Shown here: positions 19,094 through 28,661 of the stretch, piece after piece
Numbering within the stretch: the stretch's first letter is position 1
Layout of the letters: every line of letters begins with the position of its first letter
Assembly: GCA_041584475.1 (NCBI GenBank)
Contig: JBFHDX010000014.1
Span: 1-51,211 of the forward strand
Length of the DNA: 51,211 bases
DNA from: JBFHDX01 sp041584475
Lineage (GTDB): Bacteria; Pseudomonadota; Alphaproteobacteria; UBA8366; JADFVY01
Direction of reading: 5' to 3'
Position numbers and translations under genes: made by a program
The notes under the pieces: generated by a model
Databases searched by the model: none
Seen by the model: the letters and a program-made list of their open reading frames with translations, nothing else
What the model was told of the DNA's origin: nothing

Positions 19094-19413
19094 GGCTCAG
19101 CTCACGCCGCCACGCGGTTCATGCTCACGGTCGATGCGGCGCCATCCGTCGGCCGCGAGGCCTGATACTGCGGTATGCCGTCGCAGCGACCGCGGCGCGC
19201 AGAACGCCGCCCCGCAATCCCCGATCGAGCGCCACGTTTTCGCGGTATCATCAGCTGCGATCATCCTCTTTTTCGCATGTCCGAGGCGGATAATATTGCA
19301 GGAATCCGGTGCAATCCATGGGCCAAAAACCGCAATCCGTCGTTCGGCGGCCGCCGAACCGACGAGAATATCGGTCGTTGCCGGCGGCTCCACTGCCCCG
19401 GCGCGACGCCGGT
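19094..19413. other. Intergenic region upstream of the orphan ATPase
   Basis: A 320-bp gap between two minus-strand genes. No open frame looks like a protein. An AT-rich patch around 19261-19300 contains TATTAT on the minus strand (19290-19295), a possible -10 element for the ATPase gene, but no good -35 was found. Confidence 0.35.
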
Positions 19414-20403
19414 CTAACCGTCATCGGCCGGAGCATCGGTCGGCGTCACCTCGCCGGTTCGCCATGCGTGAATGCGCCACGGCGGGTCAGCACCGGGGAC
19501 GAGTTCGACGATGGCTTCCTGAACGTAGACCCCGCCGTCGTGCAGCACGGCGCGCGACCTGACCGAGTAGACATTGGAAATGCCGCCGCTCAGGTAGCGA
19601 CGCGCTTCCGCCGGTATCAGCGCAGCGACCGCGGCAAAACCGGTTGCCCGAGCGGTTGCGCTATCGTCGTCAGCGGGGACCCGCGCCGCGATTATGCCGT
19701 CCGCGATCGCCTCGTCGACCCCCGGCAGGGCCAGGAGGACCGATCTCGGCGCCGTCGACGGATTGATGCCCGGGCGTCGTGAATATACCGTCACCGCGTC
19801 GGCAATTCGGCCATAGATTGCCGTCGTCACGCCGGGAACGCGCTGCACCTCGTCCGGCGTCATGAAGGGCCGGTTGCTGACTTTCACGTCCAGTCCCGCT
19901 GCCCTGTAATCGCTCGCTTCGGCGCCATTCGGCAGCGTCCGGTCGTCCGGGTCCCGCCAGTCGGCGATGCGGTCGGCGAGACGGATCGCCGTCGCTTCGT
20001 CGACGCCGCTCGAGCGGAGCAGCCCGAAGAGCAGTTCCGGGCGTGCCATGTTGATATCGATGCGACCCGACTGATCCTGAATGGAGACGGTGAGGGTACC
20101 GCTGTCGAGCGTGATGTCGTAATGCCGGCCATCGGTTTTCCAGCGGGTCTCGGGGTCCGGGTCGAGCAAACCAAGCGTTGCGAGGGTGACGCCGCCCTCG
20201 GCCAGGGCGGCGGCCCGGGCACTGTCGACTAGATTGCGCGAGAGGCCGATGTCGGTGCGCGTCAGCATCAGCAGGCTGCCGGCGATGACCGAGAGCAGCA
20301 AGACGATCCAGAGCACCGCCAGCAGCGCGATGCCCTGCGCATCGCACGCAGGAGATCCGGCGTGCCTCCTATCTGAGCTTGGTCTCGAGCCGCTCCAGTT
20401 CAT
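19414..20403 (-). CDS. gspK: Type II secretion minor pseudopilin GspK
   Basis: About 329 residues with a prepilin-type N-terminus: cleavage after Gly in DAQG-IALLAVLWIVLLLSVIA. The long globular domain is typical of GspK, including DQSGRIDINMARPELLFGLL and IADWRDPDDRTLPNGAE (helix-hairpin-helix-like core and calcium-type acidic loop). GspK caps the pseudopilus tip with GspI and GspJ. The start is a problem. A perfect AGGAGG overlaps the gspD stop at 20365-20370, but no in-frame start follows it. The only plausible in-frame ATG is at 20401-20403, inside gspD. It is separated from gspHIJ, which lie on the other strand. Confidence 0.85.
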   Translation of the reverse strand: MNWSGSRPSSDRRHAGSPACDAQGIALLAVLWIVLLLSVIAGSLLMLTRTDIGLSRNLVDSARAAALAEGGVTLATLGLLDPDPETRWKTDGRHYDITLDSGTLTVSIQDQSGRIDINMARPELLFGLLRSSGVDEATAIRLADRIADWRDPDDRTLPNGAEASDYRAAGLDVKVSNRPFMTPDEVQRVPGVTTAIYGRIADAVTVYSRRPGINPSTAPRSVLLALPGVDEAIADGIIAARVPADDDSATARATGFAAVAALIPAEARRYLSGGISNVYSVRSRAVLHDGGVYVQEAIVELVPGADPPWRIHAWRTGEVTPTDAPADDG

Positions 20404-22609
20404 CGATGCGCTGCCGAAGCTCCCGTGTGACCGCGATCGCTCCGCGACTGTCGCTGACAACGCGGGGTGATACCATTACCAGCAACTCGTTGCGAAGAAT
20501 CACGTCTGACGTGCTGCGAAACAGCGCGCCCAGGAACGGGATCGCCGAAAGGAACGGCACGCCGATCTTGGTGTTCGTCTTGGAGTCGCGAATCAGCCCG
20601 CCGAGGACCACCGTGGACCCGCTCTCGATCGCCACCGTCGTGTTGATGACGCGTGTTGAAATGGTCGGCGTAATGCTGCCCTCGCCCGTCGCTTCCTCAT
20701 TGACCTGGCTGACCTCCTGACGGATGTCCATGGTGACGAGCCCGCCCTCGTTTACGCGCGGTGTCACCGTCAGAATGACGCCAGTGTCACGCAGTTCGAC
20801 GTTGCTGACGATCGGAGCGGCCGCGTCCGACGTATCCTGGGAGGTCTGCGTGGCGACGGGAACCTGATCGCCGACCTGGAGAAAGGCTTCCTGGTTGTTG
20901 AGAACAAAGAGCTGCGGCGCCGAAATTATCTGCACGTCGGTGATCGACGACAGCAGGTCTATGAAGGCGTCCGCATTGGTCGAGTCGAAGATGTAGTTCA
21001 GCCCGCCATCCGTGGGCACTCCGGACAGATTCAGGGAATGGTTGCCCTCCTGAATAAACCATCGGACCCCGTATTCCAGCCGGTCCGACAGCTCGACATC
21101 GGCGATCGTCACCTCGATCAACACTTCGAGCGGCCGGCGATCGAGCTGCCTGAGCGCGGCCGCCACCGATCGGTACTCCGCCTGCGTTGCGGAAATCAGC
21201 AGGGCGTTCCGCTCTTCGTCGGCGACGATACGGATACGGCTGCCCCGGCCCAACGTTATTCCCTCCGCAGCCGTCGCGGTGCCGCCCGGACGAACGGGCG
21301 GCGCCGTTTCCCGTTGGGCGGTCTCGGCGCCGGGCTGCTTGTCCCGCGTCGCCGCCTCTTCGGCCGCCGACTGGCGTTGCCGGTCGAGCTCTCGGGTGAT
21401 GGCGGCCGTGTCGGTCGCAGTGGTGCGAAGTTGAACGGGCTCGAGCCCAGGAGCCAGTTCGCCCCGTTGTCCGGTCGCCAGATCGCTGAGCCGATCGTCC
21501 GAAGCACCGAACACGTCGTTGAGCACCGCGGCAAGGTCTTCCGCCCTGCCGTTTTGCACGAAGTAGATATGCAGCGAGGGCTCCACGGTATTCGTCGCCA
21601 CGCGGTCGAGACGGGTGATCCAGGTCCTTACGTCCTCCAGATACTTCGGCTGGCGCGACACCGCGAGGATCGCGTTCAGACGCTCGACCCGCACGAGGCG
21701 GACCAGGCCACCCATGATCTCTCCTCGGTCGTCCCCCAGGATCCCGGTGAGTTCGTCGATGAGCGATCCCGGGTCAGCGACGTCAAGCTTGAACAGTCCG
21801 AACGACATGCCGGCAAGCCAGTTCACGTCGAATATCTCGACCGCCTCCAGCATTGCCGCCAGCTCGAAGCGCGTGCCACCAAGGATCAGAAGGTTTCGGG
21901 TGTCGTCGACCTGCAGGACGGCGCCTTCGCGGGACAGACCGCGGAGCACGTCGGCCATCTGCGTCGCGCTGATGAAATAGAGCGGCACGACCTGCACACC
22001 GTATCCTTCCCCCTCGCCGGCAGCCGCCATGCCAAGTCGGATAGCGGCGTTGCCGCGGGCGGCACCGGGGAGCGGCTCGATGCGGTAGAGGGCACCCTCG
22101 CGCACGATCGCGACGCCCTGCATCTCGAGGACGGTTTCAAGCGTCGAGAGCAGCGACGCACGCGGGATCGGCCGTCCACTCTGTACCGTAATCGTGCCTT
22201 GAACCTGCGGCGCGACGACGTAGTTCAGGCCGAGGATACCGCCGAGCGTCGCCTTCAGCACTTCGCGAACGTCGGCATCGACGAAATTGAGCGTAACGTC
22301 ACCGTCGGGACCGACCTGCGCCAATGCCTGCGAGCGAACCGGTTCGCCGACCACCTCGCCGACGCCCCGGTAGATACGATAATCCCTCTGCTGTTCGGGC
22401 GCGGCGGCGGCCGGTTGTTCAGCCTCCGTTGGCGCGACCGGGCGATCGGCGGTCGGCAGCTGCACGGGCGGCGCCGCGGCTTCCGGGACCCGCGGCCGGA
22501 TGCCTTCGGATTCGGCCACGCGCTCGCAGCCAGCGATCAGCAGGCCGATAGCCAGCAGCAAGACGATTCTTTGCGCCCGGCGGGCAGGCCCGACCGCAGC
22601 ATTCGACAT
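20369..22609 (-). CDS. gspD: Type II secretion outer-membrane secretin GspD
   Basis: A 746-residue secretin. The N-terminus has a lipoprotein signal (LLLAIGLLIAGC, Cys28), so the subunit is probably itself lipidated. After a Pro/Ala/Glu-rich linker comes the N0 domain (VTLNFVDADVREVLKATLGG), repeated N domains, a Gln/Glu/Arg-rich low-complexity insert around residues 385-450, and the secretin barrel from VLIEVTIADVELSDRLEYGV to LRNELLVMVSPRVV. The C-terminus is a short charged helix. It forms the outer-membrane channel of the system encoded on both sides of 22700. The start ATG at 22607-22609 follows GGAGGGG. Confidence 0.93.
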   Translation of the reverse strand: MSNAAVGPARRAQRIVLLLAIGLLIAGCERVAESEGIRPRVPEAAAPPVQLPTADRPVAPTEAEQPAAAAPEQQRDYRIYRGVGEVVGEPVRSQALAQVGPDGDVTLNFVDADVREVLKATLGGILGLNYVVAPQVQGTITVQSGRPIPRASLLSTLETVLEMQGVAIVREGALYRIEPLPGAARGNAAIRLGMAAAGEGEGYGVQVVPLYFISATQMADVLRGLSREGAVLQVDDTRNLLILGGTRFELAAMLEAVEIFDVNWLAGMSFGLFKLDVADPGSLIDELTGILGDDRGEIMGGLVRLVRVERLNAILAVSRQPKYLEDVRTWITRLDRVATNTVEPSLHIYFVQNGRAEDLAAVLNDVFGASDDRLSDLATGQRGELAPGLEPVQLRTTATDTAAITRELDRQRQSAAEEAATRDKQPGAETAQRETAPPVRPGGTATAAEGITLGRGSRIRIVADEERNALLISATQAEYRSVAAALRQLDRRPLEVLIEVTIADVELSDRLEYGVRWFIQEGNHSLNLSGVPTDGGLNYIFDSTNADAFIDLLSSITDVQIISAPQLFVLNNQEAFLQVGDQVPVATQTSQDTSDAAAPIVSNVELRDTGVILTVTPRVNEGGLVTMDIRQEVSQVNEEATGEGSITPTISTRVINTTVAIESGSTVVLGGLIRDSKTNTKIGVPFLSAIPFLGALFRSTSDVILRNELLVMVSPRVVSDSRGAIAVTRELRQRIDELERLETKLR

Positions 22610-22632
22610 CCGTTTCCCCTCCGGCCGACTGC

Positions 22633-22661
22633 TTACCGATGCCGGCGATCTCCTGTATAAT
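22633..22661 (+). promoter_or_regulatory. Candidate sigma-70 promoter for gspO operon
   Basis: TTACCG (22633-22638) and a perfect TATAAT (22656-22661) are separated by 17 bp in an AT-rich divergent intergenic region. It would start the rightward T2SS operon with a leader of roughly 150 nt before gspO. The same region must carry the leftward gspD promoter, but no equally clear elements were found for it. Confidence 0.5.
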
Positions 22662-22816
22662 GGAGCTAGTTATATGAATCGACGACGATAATGCATATTT
22701 GAATAATATTACAGATTTACATTTAATGAGATATTTAGGCATTTGCGCTGTGATCGCGCGTTGCGGCGCATGGCCGCACCGCCCGCGCCGGTTTTGCGCG
22801 AGAGGTGGCTGACTTG

Positions 22817-23581
22817 ATGGCGACGAGCGGATTTGGCTTGGTATCGTGGGTCTGGGCTGTCGTCGCGGCCCCCTTCATCGGCAGCTTTCTGGGCGTACTT
22901 GCCCTGCGTCTGCCCGCGGGCATGCCGGTCGCACTCACCCGGTCGGCCTGTCCTCACTGTGCAACGCCGTTGGGCGTATTGGACCTGGTACCGGTGGTGA
23001 GCTGGCTTGCGTCCCGGGGCCGGTGCCGACACTGCGCCGCATCGCTCGGCCTGTTCTATCCGGGCATCGAACTGGCGGCGGTCGCAATCGCTTTGTGGGC
23101 CGCCGTCGTGCTGCCGGGAGACCTGGTTTGGGCCGGCTGCGTGCTCGGCTGGACGTTGCTGGCGGCAGCGGTGATCGACTGGCAGCACACGGTTCTGCCC
23201 GATGTCTTGGTTTTGCCGCTGATTCCCGTCGGCATAGGCGTTCACGCGTTCCTGTTTCCCGACCGCTGGCCGGATCACGTTCTCGGTGCTGCCGCGGGTT
23301 TTGTGACTTTCGCTGCGATCGGCCTGGTATATCGATGGCTCAGGAAACGCGACGGTCTCGGACTCGGCGATGCGAAGCTGCTGGCGGCATCCGGCGCATG
23401 GGTTGCATGGATCGGCCTGCCGAGCGTCGTCCTGCTGGCAGCCCTGGTCGCGCTCGCCGGGGCGCTGATATGGCGACTGTCGGGTCGGGTCGTTCACGGC
23501 GGTACGGAAATCCCGTTCGGTCCGGCACTGGCACTGGCAACCTGGGTCGTTTGGCTATACGGTCCGGTCGTGCCGTTCTAG
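22817..23581 (+). CDS. gspO: Prepilin peptidase GspO (PilD family)
   Basis: A 254-residue polytopic membrane protease of the A24 family. The zinc-finger-like cysteine pairs are CPHC at about residue 44 and CRHC at about residue 70. The two catalytic aspartates are in VIDWQH (about 120) and GLGDAKLLAA (about 182). It cleaves and N-methylates the pseudopilins GspG, H, I, J and K encoded nearby. The ATG at 22817 has GAGGTGG 8 bases upstream; a GTG at 22805 in the same frame is an alternative start with little room for a ribosome site. Confidence 0.92.
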   Translation: MATSGFGLVSWVWAVVAAPFIGSFLGVLALRLPAGMPVALTRSACPHCATPLGVLDLVPVVSWLASRGRCRHCAASLGLFYPGIELAAVAIALWAAVVLPGDLVWAGCVLGWTLLAAAVIDWQHTVLPDVLVLPLIPVGIGVHAFLFPDRWPDHVLGAAAGFVTFAAIGLVYRWLRKRDGLGLGDAKLLAASGAWVAWIGLPSVVLLAALVALAGALIWRLSGRVVHGGTEIPFGPALALATWVVWLYGPVVPF

Positions 23582-23593
23582 GGAAGGGACGCG

Positions 23594-25366
23594 ATGGCCG
23601 ACGCGACAGCACATGAGAGAAGAGAGCCGACGCTGGGTTCGCAGGCGAGCGAACCTGCCGAGCGCCCGCTGACGGGCGGCGACGAGCGGCACGCCTTCGT
23701 TCGCCGCGTCGCCGACGCTCTGGTCTCCGCAGGCAAGCTTCAGGCAACCGGGCTCGAACGGGCGCTGCGCGTGCACAACGAAACCGGCGAAGCGCTGTCC
23801 ACCGTGCTGACCAAGCTCGGGCTGGTGTCCGAGTCGGATCTCGCCGTGGCACTGGCGAAGGCTCTCGATCTGCCCCTCGTCGCGGCCGACGATTTTCCCG
23901 CTGCGCCGCTGCTGGAAGACAAGCTGAGCCTGCGCTTCCTGCGCCAGGCGCGGGTCGTGCCGATCGAGATGGATGACGAAGAAGTGGCGCTGGCCATGGC
24001 CGACCCGCTCGACAGCTATGCCGTCGACGCGGTGCGGCTCGCCGCCGGCATACCTGCGAAACGCCGTGTGGCGACGCCGTCCGACATCGAAGCGGCGCTC
24101 GAGCGCCTCTACGGCGGCAGCCGTGATCGCATGCACGACATTTCCGAAGATGCTGGCGCCGCCGGCGATGCGGAAGCGGATGTGGAGCGGCTGCGCGATC
24201 TCGCCAGCGAGGCGCCGGTCATCCGGCTCGTCAATCTTCTGATCGATCGGGCCGTGGAGCAGCGCGCCTCGGACATCCATATCGAGCCATTCGAAGGACG
24301 CCTGCGGGTGCGCTACCGGGTCGACGGCGTGCTGCGCGAAATCGACGCGCCGCCCGACCGGCTGGCACAGGCCATCGTCTCGCGCATCAAGATCATGGCG
24401 CGGCTGAACATCGCCGAACGGCGGCTGCCGCAGGACGGGCGCATCAAGGTGGCGGTTCGCGGCAAGGAATTCGATCTGCGTGTCGCGACGACGCCGAGCA
24501 TGCACGGCGAAAGCGTGGTCATGCGCATCCTCGATCGCGACGGGGCGGTACTCGATTTTGCCGCACTCGGATTCGAGCAGGACACGCTCGCCGCCTATCT
24601 CACCGCACTCGAACGACCGCACGGAATCCTTCTGGTCACCGGTCCCACCGGCAGCGGCAAGACGACGACGCTCTATACGTCGCTGATTCGGCTGAACTCA
24701 CCGGAACGCAAGATTCTTACCGTCGAGGATCCGGTCGAGTACCAGCTCGAGGGCGTGCTGCAGGTGCAGGTGAAGCCGGAAATCGGGCTTACCTTTGCCC
24801 GAGCGCTCAGATCGTTTCTGCGTCACGATCCCGATATCATGATGATCGGCGAAATCCGCGACCTCGAGACCGCGCAGATCGCCGTGCAGGCGGCATTGAC
24901 CGGCCACTTGGTGCTGTCCACCCTTCACACCAACGATGCGACAGGGGCCGTCGCCCGCCTGATGGACATGGGCGTGCCCGACTATCTGCTGACGTCCACG
25001 GTGAATGGCGTCGCCGCCCAGCGGCTCGTGCGGCGGCTTTGCCCCGACTGCCGCGAGGCGTACGAGCCGACCGCAGAGCTGCTGGCGCGCCTGCAGGCGT
25101 CGGGTGAGACGACGCAGACCCTGTACCGTCCGATCGGTTGCAGGCGCTGCAAGGATTCCGGATACAGCGGCCGCGCCGCACTGCTCGAAATTCTCGTCAT
25201 GGACGACGATTTCCGCCGCCTGATCCTGAAGCGCGCCGATGTCAGGGATCTCGAACAGGCGGCGATCGAGCGCGGCATGCGAACGCTCTATCAGGACGGG
25301 CTGCACAAGGCGGCGAAGGGCATCACCAGCATCGACGAGGTGCTGCGGGTGACCTGGGGTGGTTAG
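23594..25366 (+). CDS. gspE: Type II secretion ATPase GspE
   Basis: A 590-residue cytoplasmic ATPase that powers pseudopilus assembly. Its N1E/MshEN-like domain is around residues 30-170. The core has Walker A GPTGSGKTTTLY (about 350), Asp box, and Walker B region DPDIMMIGEIRDLETAQIAV with the His box GHLVLSTLHTNDA. The tetracysteine metal site CPDC (about 482) and CRRC (about 516) identifies GspE rather than PilT. AGGGAAGGG precedes the ATG. It sits 12 bp after gspO and 4 bp before gspF. Confidence 0.95.
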   Translation: MADATAHERREPTLGSQASEPAERPLTGGDERHAFVRRVADALVSAGKLQATGLERALRVHNETGEALSTVLTKLGLVSESDLAVALAKALDLPLVAADDFPAAPLLEDKLSLRFLRQARVVPIEMDDEEVALAMADPLDSYAVDAVRLAAGIPAKRRVATPSDIEAALERLYGGSRDRMHDISEDAGAAGDAEADVERLRDLASEAPVIRLVNLLIDRAVEQRASDIHIEPFEGRLRVRYRVDGVLREIDAPPDRLAQAIVSRIKIMARLNIAERRLPQDGRIKVAVRGKEFDLRVATTPSMHGESVVMRILDRDGAVLDFAALGFEQDTLAAYLTALERPHGILLVTGPTGSGKTTTLYTSLIRLNSPERKILTVEDPVEYQLEGVLQVQVKPEIGLTFARALRSFLRHDPDIMMIGEIRDLETAQIAVQAALTGHLVLSTLHTNDATGAVARLMDMGVPDYLLTSTVNGVAAQRLVRRLCPDCREAYEPTAELLARLQASGETTQTLYRPIGCRRCKDSGYSGRAALLEILVMDDDFRRLILKRADVRDLEQAAIERGMRTLYQDGLHKAAKGITSIDEVLRVTWGG

Positions 25367-25370
25367 TCCC

Positions 25371-26591
25371 GTGCCGAGTTTTCGTTACAGGGCGGTCAGC
25401 GCGGGCGGCGAGACGATCGAGGGTCAGATGGATGCCGCGGACCGCTCCGCCGTTGTGGAAAAGCTTCGCGACCAGGGCAATTTCCCGCTCAGCGTCGATT
25501 TCGGTGTCGCCCGGTCGCAGAGCATCCTGCACCGTGACCTGTTCGGCGCCAAGCGGGTGGCGACCCGCGAACTCGTTACCATGACGCGCGAACTCGCCAC
25601 CCTGCTCGAGGCCGGATTGCCGCTCGACCGCGCACTCAGCATCCTGATCGACGTCGCCGAGAGCCAGGAGGCGCTGCAGAAGCTGTTGTCGCGCGTTCTG
25701 CAGCACATCGAGGGCGGCGCCTCGTTCGCGAGCGCGATCGAACAGGAAAGCGACGCGTTTCCACGCTACTACGTCGGCATGGTCAAGGCAGGCGAGGCCG
25801 GCGGCGCATTGCATCAGGTGCTCGCGCGCCTCGCGGATTTCATGGAACGCATGAAGGCACTGCGCGACAGCGCGGTATCGGCGATGATCTATCCGGCCAT
25901 CGTGCTGACCATGGCGATAGTCACGATCGTCATCATGTTCGTGTTCGTCCTGCCCGAATTCCGAACGCTGTTCGAAGAGCAGGGCGATAACCTGCCGCTG
26001 CTGACACAGGCATTTCTCGCGACCGGCGATTTTATCGGCGCCTGGTGGTGGGCCGACCTCGCAGGCATCGGCCTTGTCGCGTTCGTTTTCGCCTGGCGAC
26101 TGAGGAACCCCGCATTCAGGCTGCGATGGGACCGCTTCCGGCTGTCTGTGCCGCTGTTTGGCGACCTCGCCCGCAAGGTTGAGACGGCACGATTTGCGCA
26201 CACGCTGGCCATGCTGCTTCGCGGTGGACAGCCGCTGCTCGAGGCGCTGGGGATTGTGCGCGAAGTACTCGACAACAGCGCGCTGCGCGCTGCGCTGGTC
26301 GACGTTGCCGGGCGCTTGCGGCAGGGCCAGGGTCTGTCGGGCCCGCTCGCTGCGAGCGGCATGTTTCCGGCGCTCGCCACCAACCTGATTCGCGTCGGCG
26401 AAGAGGGCGGCCAGCTCGAGCAGATGCTCGAGGGGCTGGCAACGACGTACGACCGCGAGGTGCGCGAGTCGACGCAGCGCTTGCTGGCGCTGCTGGTACC
26501 GCTGATTACGATCGTTCTCGGCGGCCTGATCGTCCTGATCATTCTGTCCGTCCTGTTGGGGATATTGAGTGTCAATGAGCTTGTACTCTGA
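25371..26591 (+). CDS. gspF: Type II secretion inner-membrane platform protein GspF
   Basis: A 406-residue protein with two homologous T2SSF cytoplasmic domains (for example TRELATLLEAGLPLDRALSI and ARFAHTLAMLLRGGQPLLEA) and three membrane spans, the last at the C-terminus. The GTG at 25371 gives the usual N-terminus PSFRYRAVSAGGE; GGGGTGG precedes it by 8 bases. It forms the membrane platform with GspL and GspM and contacts GspE. Its end overlaps the gspG start. Confidence 0.93.
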   Translation: MPSFRYRAVSAGGETIEGQMDAADRSAVVEKLRDQGNFPLSVDFGVARSQSILHRDLFGAKRVATRELVTMTRELATLLEAGLPLDRALSILIDVAESQEALQKLLSRVLQHIEGGASFASAIEQESDAFPRYYVGMVKAGEAGGALHQVLARLADFMERMKALRDSAVSAMIYPAIVLTMAIVTIVIMFVFVLPEFRTLFEEQGDNLPLLTQAFLATGDFIGAWWWADLAGIGLVAFVFAWRLRNPAFRLRWDRFRLSVPLFGDLARKVETARFAHTLAMLLRGGQPLLEALGIVREVLDNSALRAALVDVAGRLRQGQGLSGPLAASGMFPALATNLIRVGEEGGQLEQMLEGLATTYDREVRESTQRLLALLVPLITIVLGGLIVLIILSVLLGILSVNELVL

Positions 26592-27063
26592 ACGAGTTGC
26601 GGCGCTTCGGGCCAATTCGGCACTCGGCCGCTCGAGGACGGCCGGCGCCAAGCGTGCCGGCAGCCGGGGAATTACCCTGATCGAGCTTCTGGTCGTCCTC
26701 GCCCTCATCGCGATCATCGGGGCGTTCGCCGTCCCGGCGCTGATGGAGCGGTTCGAGAAATCGAAGGTAGAGGCGGCAGGGATCCAGATCGACAAGCTAG
26801 GCGCAATTCTCGATATCTATCGCCTCGATGTCGGACGGTATCCGAGATCCGACGAAGGCCTGCAGGCCCTGGTCGCGCAGCCGGCGGGCGTGGACCGCTG
26901 GGCCGGGCCGTATCTGAAGAATGTCGACGCGCTGACCGATCCGTGGGGGAACCCTTACCAGTACCGTTCCCCGGGCGAGAACGGGGAGTACGATCTCTAT
27001 TCGCTTGGCGCCGACGGGACCGAGGGCGGCGACGGGAACGACGCGGACGTCACGAGCTGGTAG
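26575..27063 (+). CDS. gspG: Type II secretion major pseudopilin GspG
   Basis: A 162-residue pseudopilin with a long charged leader and the class III cleavage site RG-ITLIELLVVLALIAIIG, including the conserved Glu at +5. The C-terminal domain has RYPRSDEGLQALV, then WGNPYQYRSPGENGEYDLYS, the T2SG signature with calcium-binding loop, ending in acidic GGDGNDADVTSW. It builds the pseudopilus shaft. The start overlaps gspF; GTG at 26569 is an alternative, with GGGGA 6 bases before it. Confidence 0.93.
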   Translation: MSLYSERVAALRANSALGRSRTAGAKRAGSRGITLIELLVVLALIAIIGAFAVPALMERFEKSKVEAAGIQIDKLGAILDIYRLDVGRYPRSDEGLQALVAQPAGVDRWAGPYLKNVDALTDPWGNPYQYRSPGENGEYDLYSLGADGTEGGDGNDADVTSW

Positions 27064-27071
27064 GAAGCCCG

Positions 27072-27500
27072 ATGTCGCGCGGCGTCACCCTGTTCGAACT
27101 GCTCGTCGTGCTGGCGATCGTCGGTCTTGTCATGGCGTCGGTCACATTCCTCTCGGGTCGGTCCGGACCGGAAGCGCGGGCAGCCGCCACCGAAATCGCG
27201 TCGGCGCTGCGTCAGACCCGCGGCAACGCGATTTCTCGGTTTCAGCCCGTCACCTTTCAGCTCGACCTCGAGAATCGCACCTACCGCGTCGGCGAGGACG
27301 GTGCCGTCACCTCGCTCGATCCGGACCTTGCGCTCGAGCTCTACACGGCGCGGTCGGAGCTCGTGGCGGACCAGATCGGCGCCATTCGGTTCTTTCCCGA
27401 CGGCAGCGCTACCGGCGGGAGTGTGACCCTGGCCCGCGAAGGGCACCGATACGTCGTCGCGGTCGACTGGCTTACCGGCGCCGTCTCCGTGGAGCCCTGA
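27072..27500 (+). CDS. gspH: Type II secretion minor pseudopilin GspH
   Basis: A 142-residue pseudopilin with a very short leader, SRG-VTLFELLVVLAIVGLVMA, and a GspH-type beta domain (ARAAATEIASALRQTRGNAI, then LAREGHRYVVAVDWLTGAVS at the C-terminus). The ATG at 27072 follows GGAAG. GspH joins the pseudopilus tip to the GspG shaft. It starts 8 bp after the gspG stop. Confidence 0.9.
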   Translation: MSRGVTLFELLVVLAIVGLVMASVTFLSGRSGPEARAAATEIASALRQTRGNAISRFQPVTFQLDLENRTYRVGEDGAVTSLDPDLALELYTARSELVADQIGAIRFFPDGSATGGSVTLAREGHRYVVAVDWLTGAVSVEP

Positions 27501-27501
27501 G

Positions 27502-27894
27502 ATGCCGGTGCGACGCAGGACGGCGCGGGGCTTCACCATGCTCGAGGTGCTGATCGCCTTCGCGATCCTCGCGGTGTCCCTGGCTGCCGTGTTCGGGGTC
27601 TTCTCCGATTCGCTGCGCGCCGCCCGGCTCGGCGAGGATTACGCGCATGCCACGGCCGTCGCCTGGTCGCGGCTGGCCGCAATCGATGGCGACGTCCTGG
27701 CAGGTCCTCTTGCCGACGGTGGCGAGACCGAGGCGGGATTTCGCTGGGAAGTCACGGTTGCCGAGATGCCCGATCCGCCGATGTCGGCCGGCCCCGACGG
27801 CCTGCTGCCAGCCGAAGTCAAGATAACCGTGTCGTGGGGAACGGTCAGCCCGCGATCGGTCGAACTCGTCGCATACAGGGCCATGCAGCGATGA
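27502..27894 (+). CDS. gspI: Type II secretion minor pseudopilin GspI
   Basis: A 130-residue pseudopilin with leader MPVRRRTARG and mature start FTMLEVLIAFAILAVSLAAV, followed by the small GspI domain (AVAWSRLAAIDG, RWEVTVAEMPDPP). It is the usual nucleator of the tip complex with GspJ and GspK. It begins 1 base after the gspH stop and overlaps gspJ by ATGA. Confidence 0.9.
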   Translation: MPVRRRTARGFTMLEVLIAFAILAVSLAAVFGVFSDSLRAARLGEDYAHATAVAWSRLAAIDGDVLAGPLADGGETEAGFRWEVTVAEMPDPPMSAGPDGLLPAEVKITVSWGTVSPRSVELVAYRAMQR

Positions 27895-28589
27895 TCACCG
27901 CGTCGCGGATATTCCGCCGTTCGAGCGAGTCGGGGCTGACCCTGCTGGAAGTCATCATCTCGCTGGCGATGATAGGGCTCATATCCGCGCTCGCGCTCGG
28001 TGGGCTCAGGCTTGGTGCGCGGACGTGGGATACGGTGACGGTGCGCGCCGAGGCGACGGGCCGGGCACAGACCGTGCGCGCGTTCCTGCAGCGCGGGCTG
28101 GGCCAGACCATGCCGCTGCTGCAGCGCGACGACTCGCGGGATCCGGCGCTGACGTTTGCCGGAGAGGCCGACTCGCTGGCATTCGTTGCCCCGCTCGCCG
28201 CGCATTTCGGGCTCGGCGGGCCGCAACGACTCCGACTTTTCATCGTCGAAACGGCGTCGGCGACAGGCAAGCAACTCGTCATGCTGCGACGGCCGTACGT
28301 CGACGGCGACGCGTTTCACGAGGACGACAGCGAGATCGACGAGGCGCACGTGCTGCTCGAAAACATCGCCGAGGCGAGGTTTTCATACCGGGCGGCGGGC
28401 GAGGACGGCGAGGCAGGCTGGTCCGACAGCTGGCGCGGCGAAGGCGAGCTGCCGGGGGCGATCCGGATTCGCATCTCGTTCAACAACCGCGACCTCGGCG
28501 ACTGGCCCGATCTCGTTGTCAACCGCCGCATCACGGCGGAGCCAGATTGCCTGATACCGGTCGGGACGACCCGTTGCCGGGCCCGCTGA
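27891..28589 (+). CDS. gspJ: Type II secretion minor pseudopilin GspJ
   Basis: A 232-residue pseudopilin: leader ending SSESG, mature start LTLLEVIISLAMIGLISALA, then the GspJ domain with RAFLQRGLGQTMPLL and a C-terminal GAIRIRISFNNRDLG strand. It is coupled to gspI through ATGA. It forms the pseudopilus tip with GspI and GspK. Confidence 0.9.
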   Translation: MITASRIFRRSSESGLTLLEVIISLAMIGLISALALGGLRLGARTWDTVTVRAEATGRAQTVRAFLQRGLGQTMPLLQRDDSRDPALTFAGEADSLAFVAPLAAHFGLGGPQRLRLFIVETASATGKQLVMLRRPYVDGDAFHEDDSEIDEAHVLLENIAEARFSYRAAGEDGEAGWSDSWRGEGELPGAIRIRISFNNRDLGDWPDLVVNRRITAEPDCLIPVGTTRCRAR

Positions 28590-28661
28590 GAGCGCGGTTT
28601 GGCACGCGGAAGCAACGGCATGATATCGTAACCCGAGGGCAGCAAGGAAGAGTCAGCAGGC

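Noticed and set aside
28598..28613. TTTGGCACG followed by GC, resembling a sigma-54 promoter before gspL
   Set aside because: The GG to GC spacing is 9 bases; sigma-54 needs 10, and there is no enhancer-type repeat upstream.
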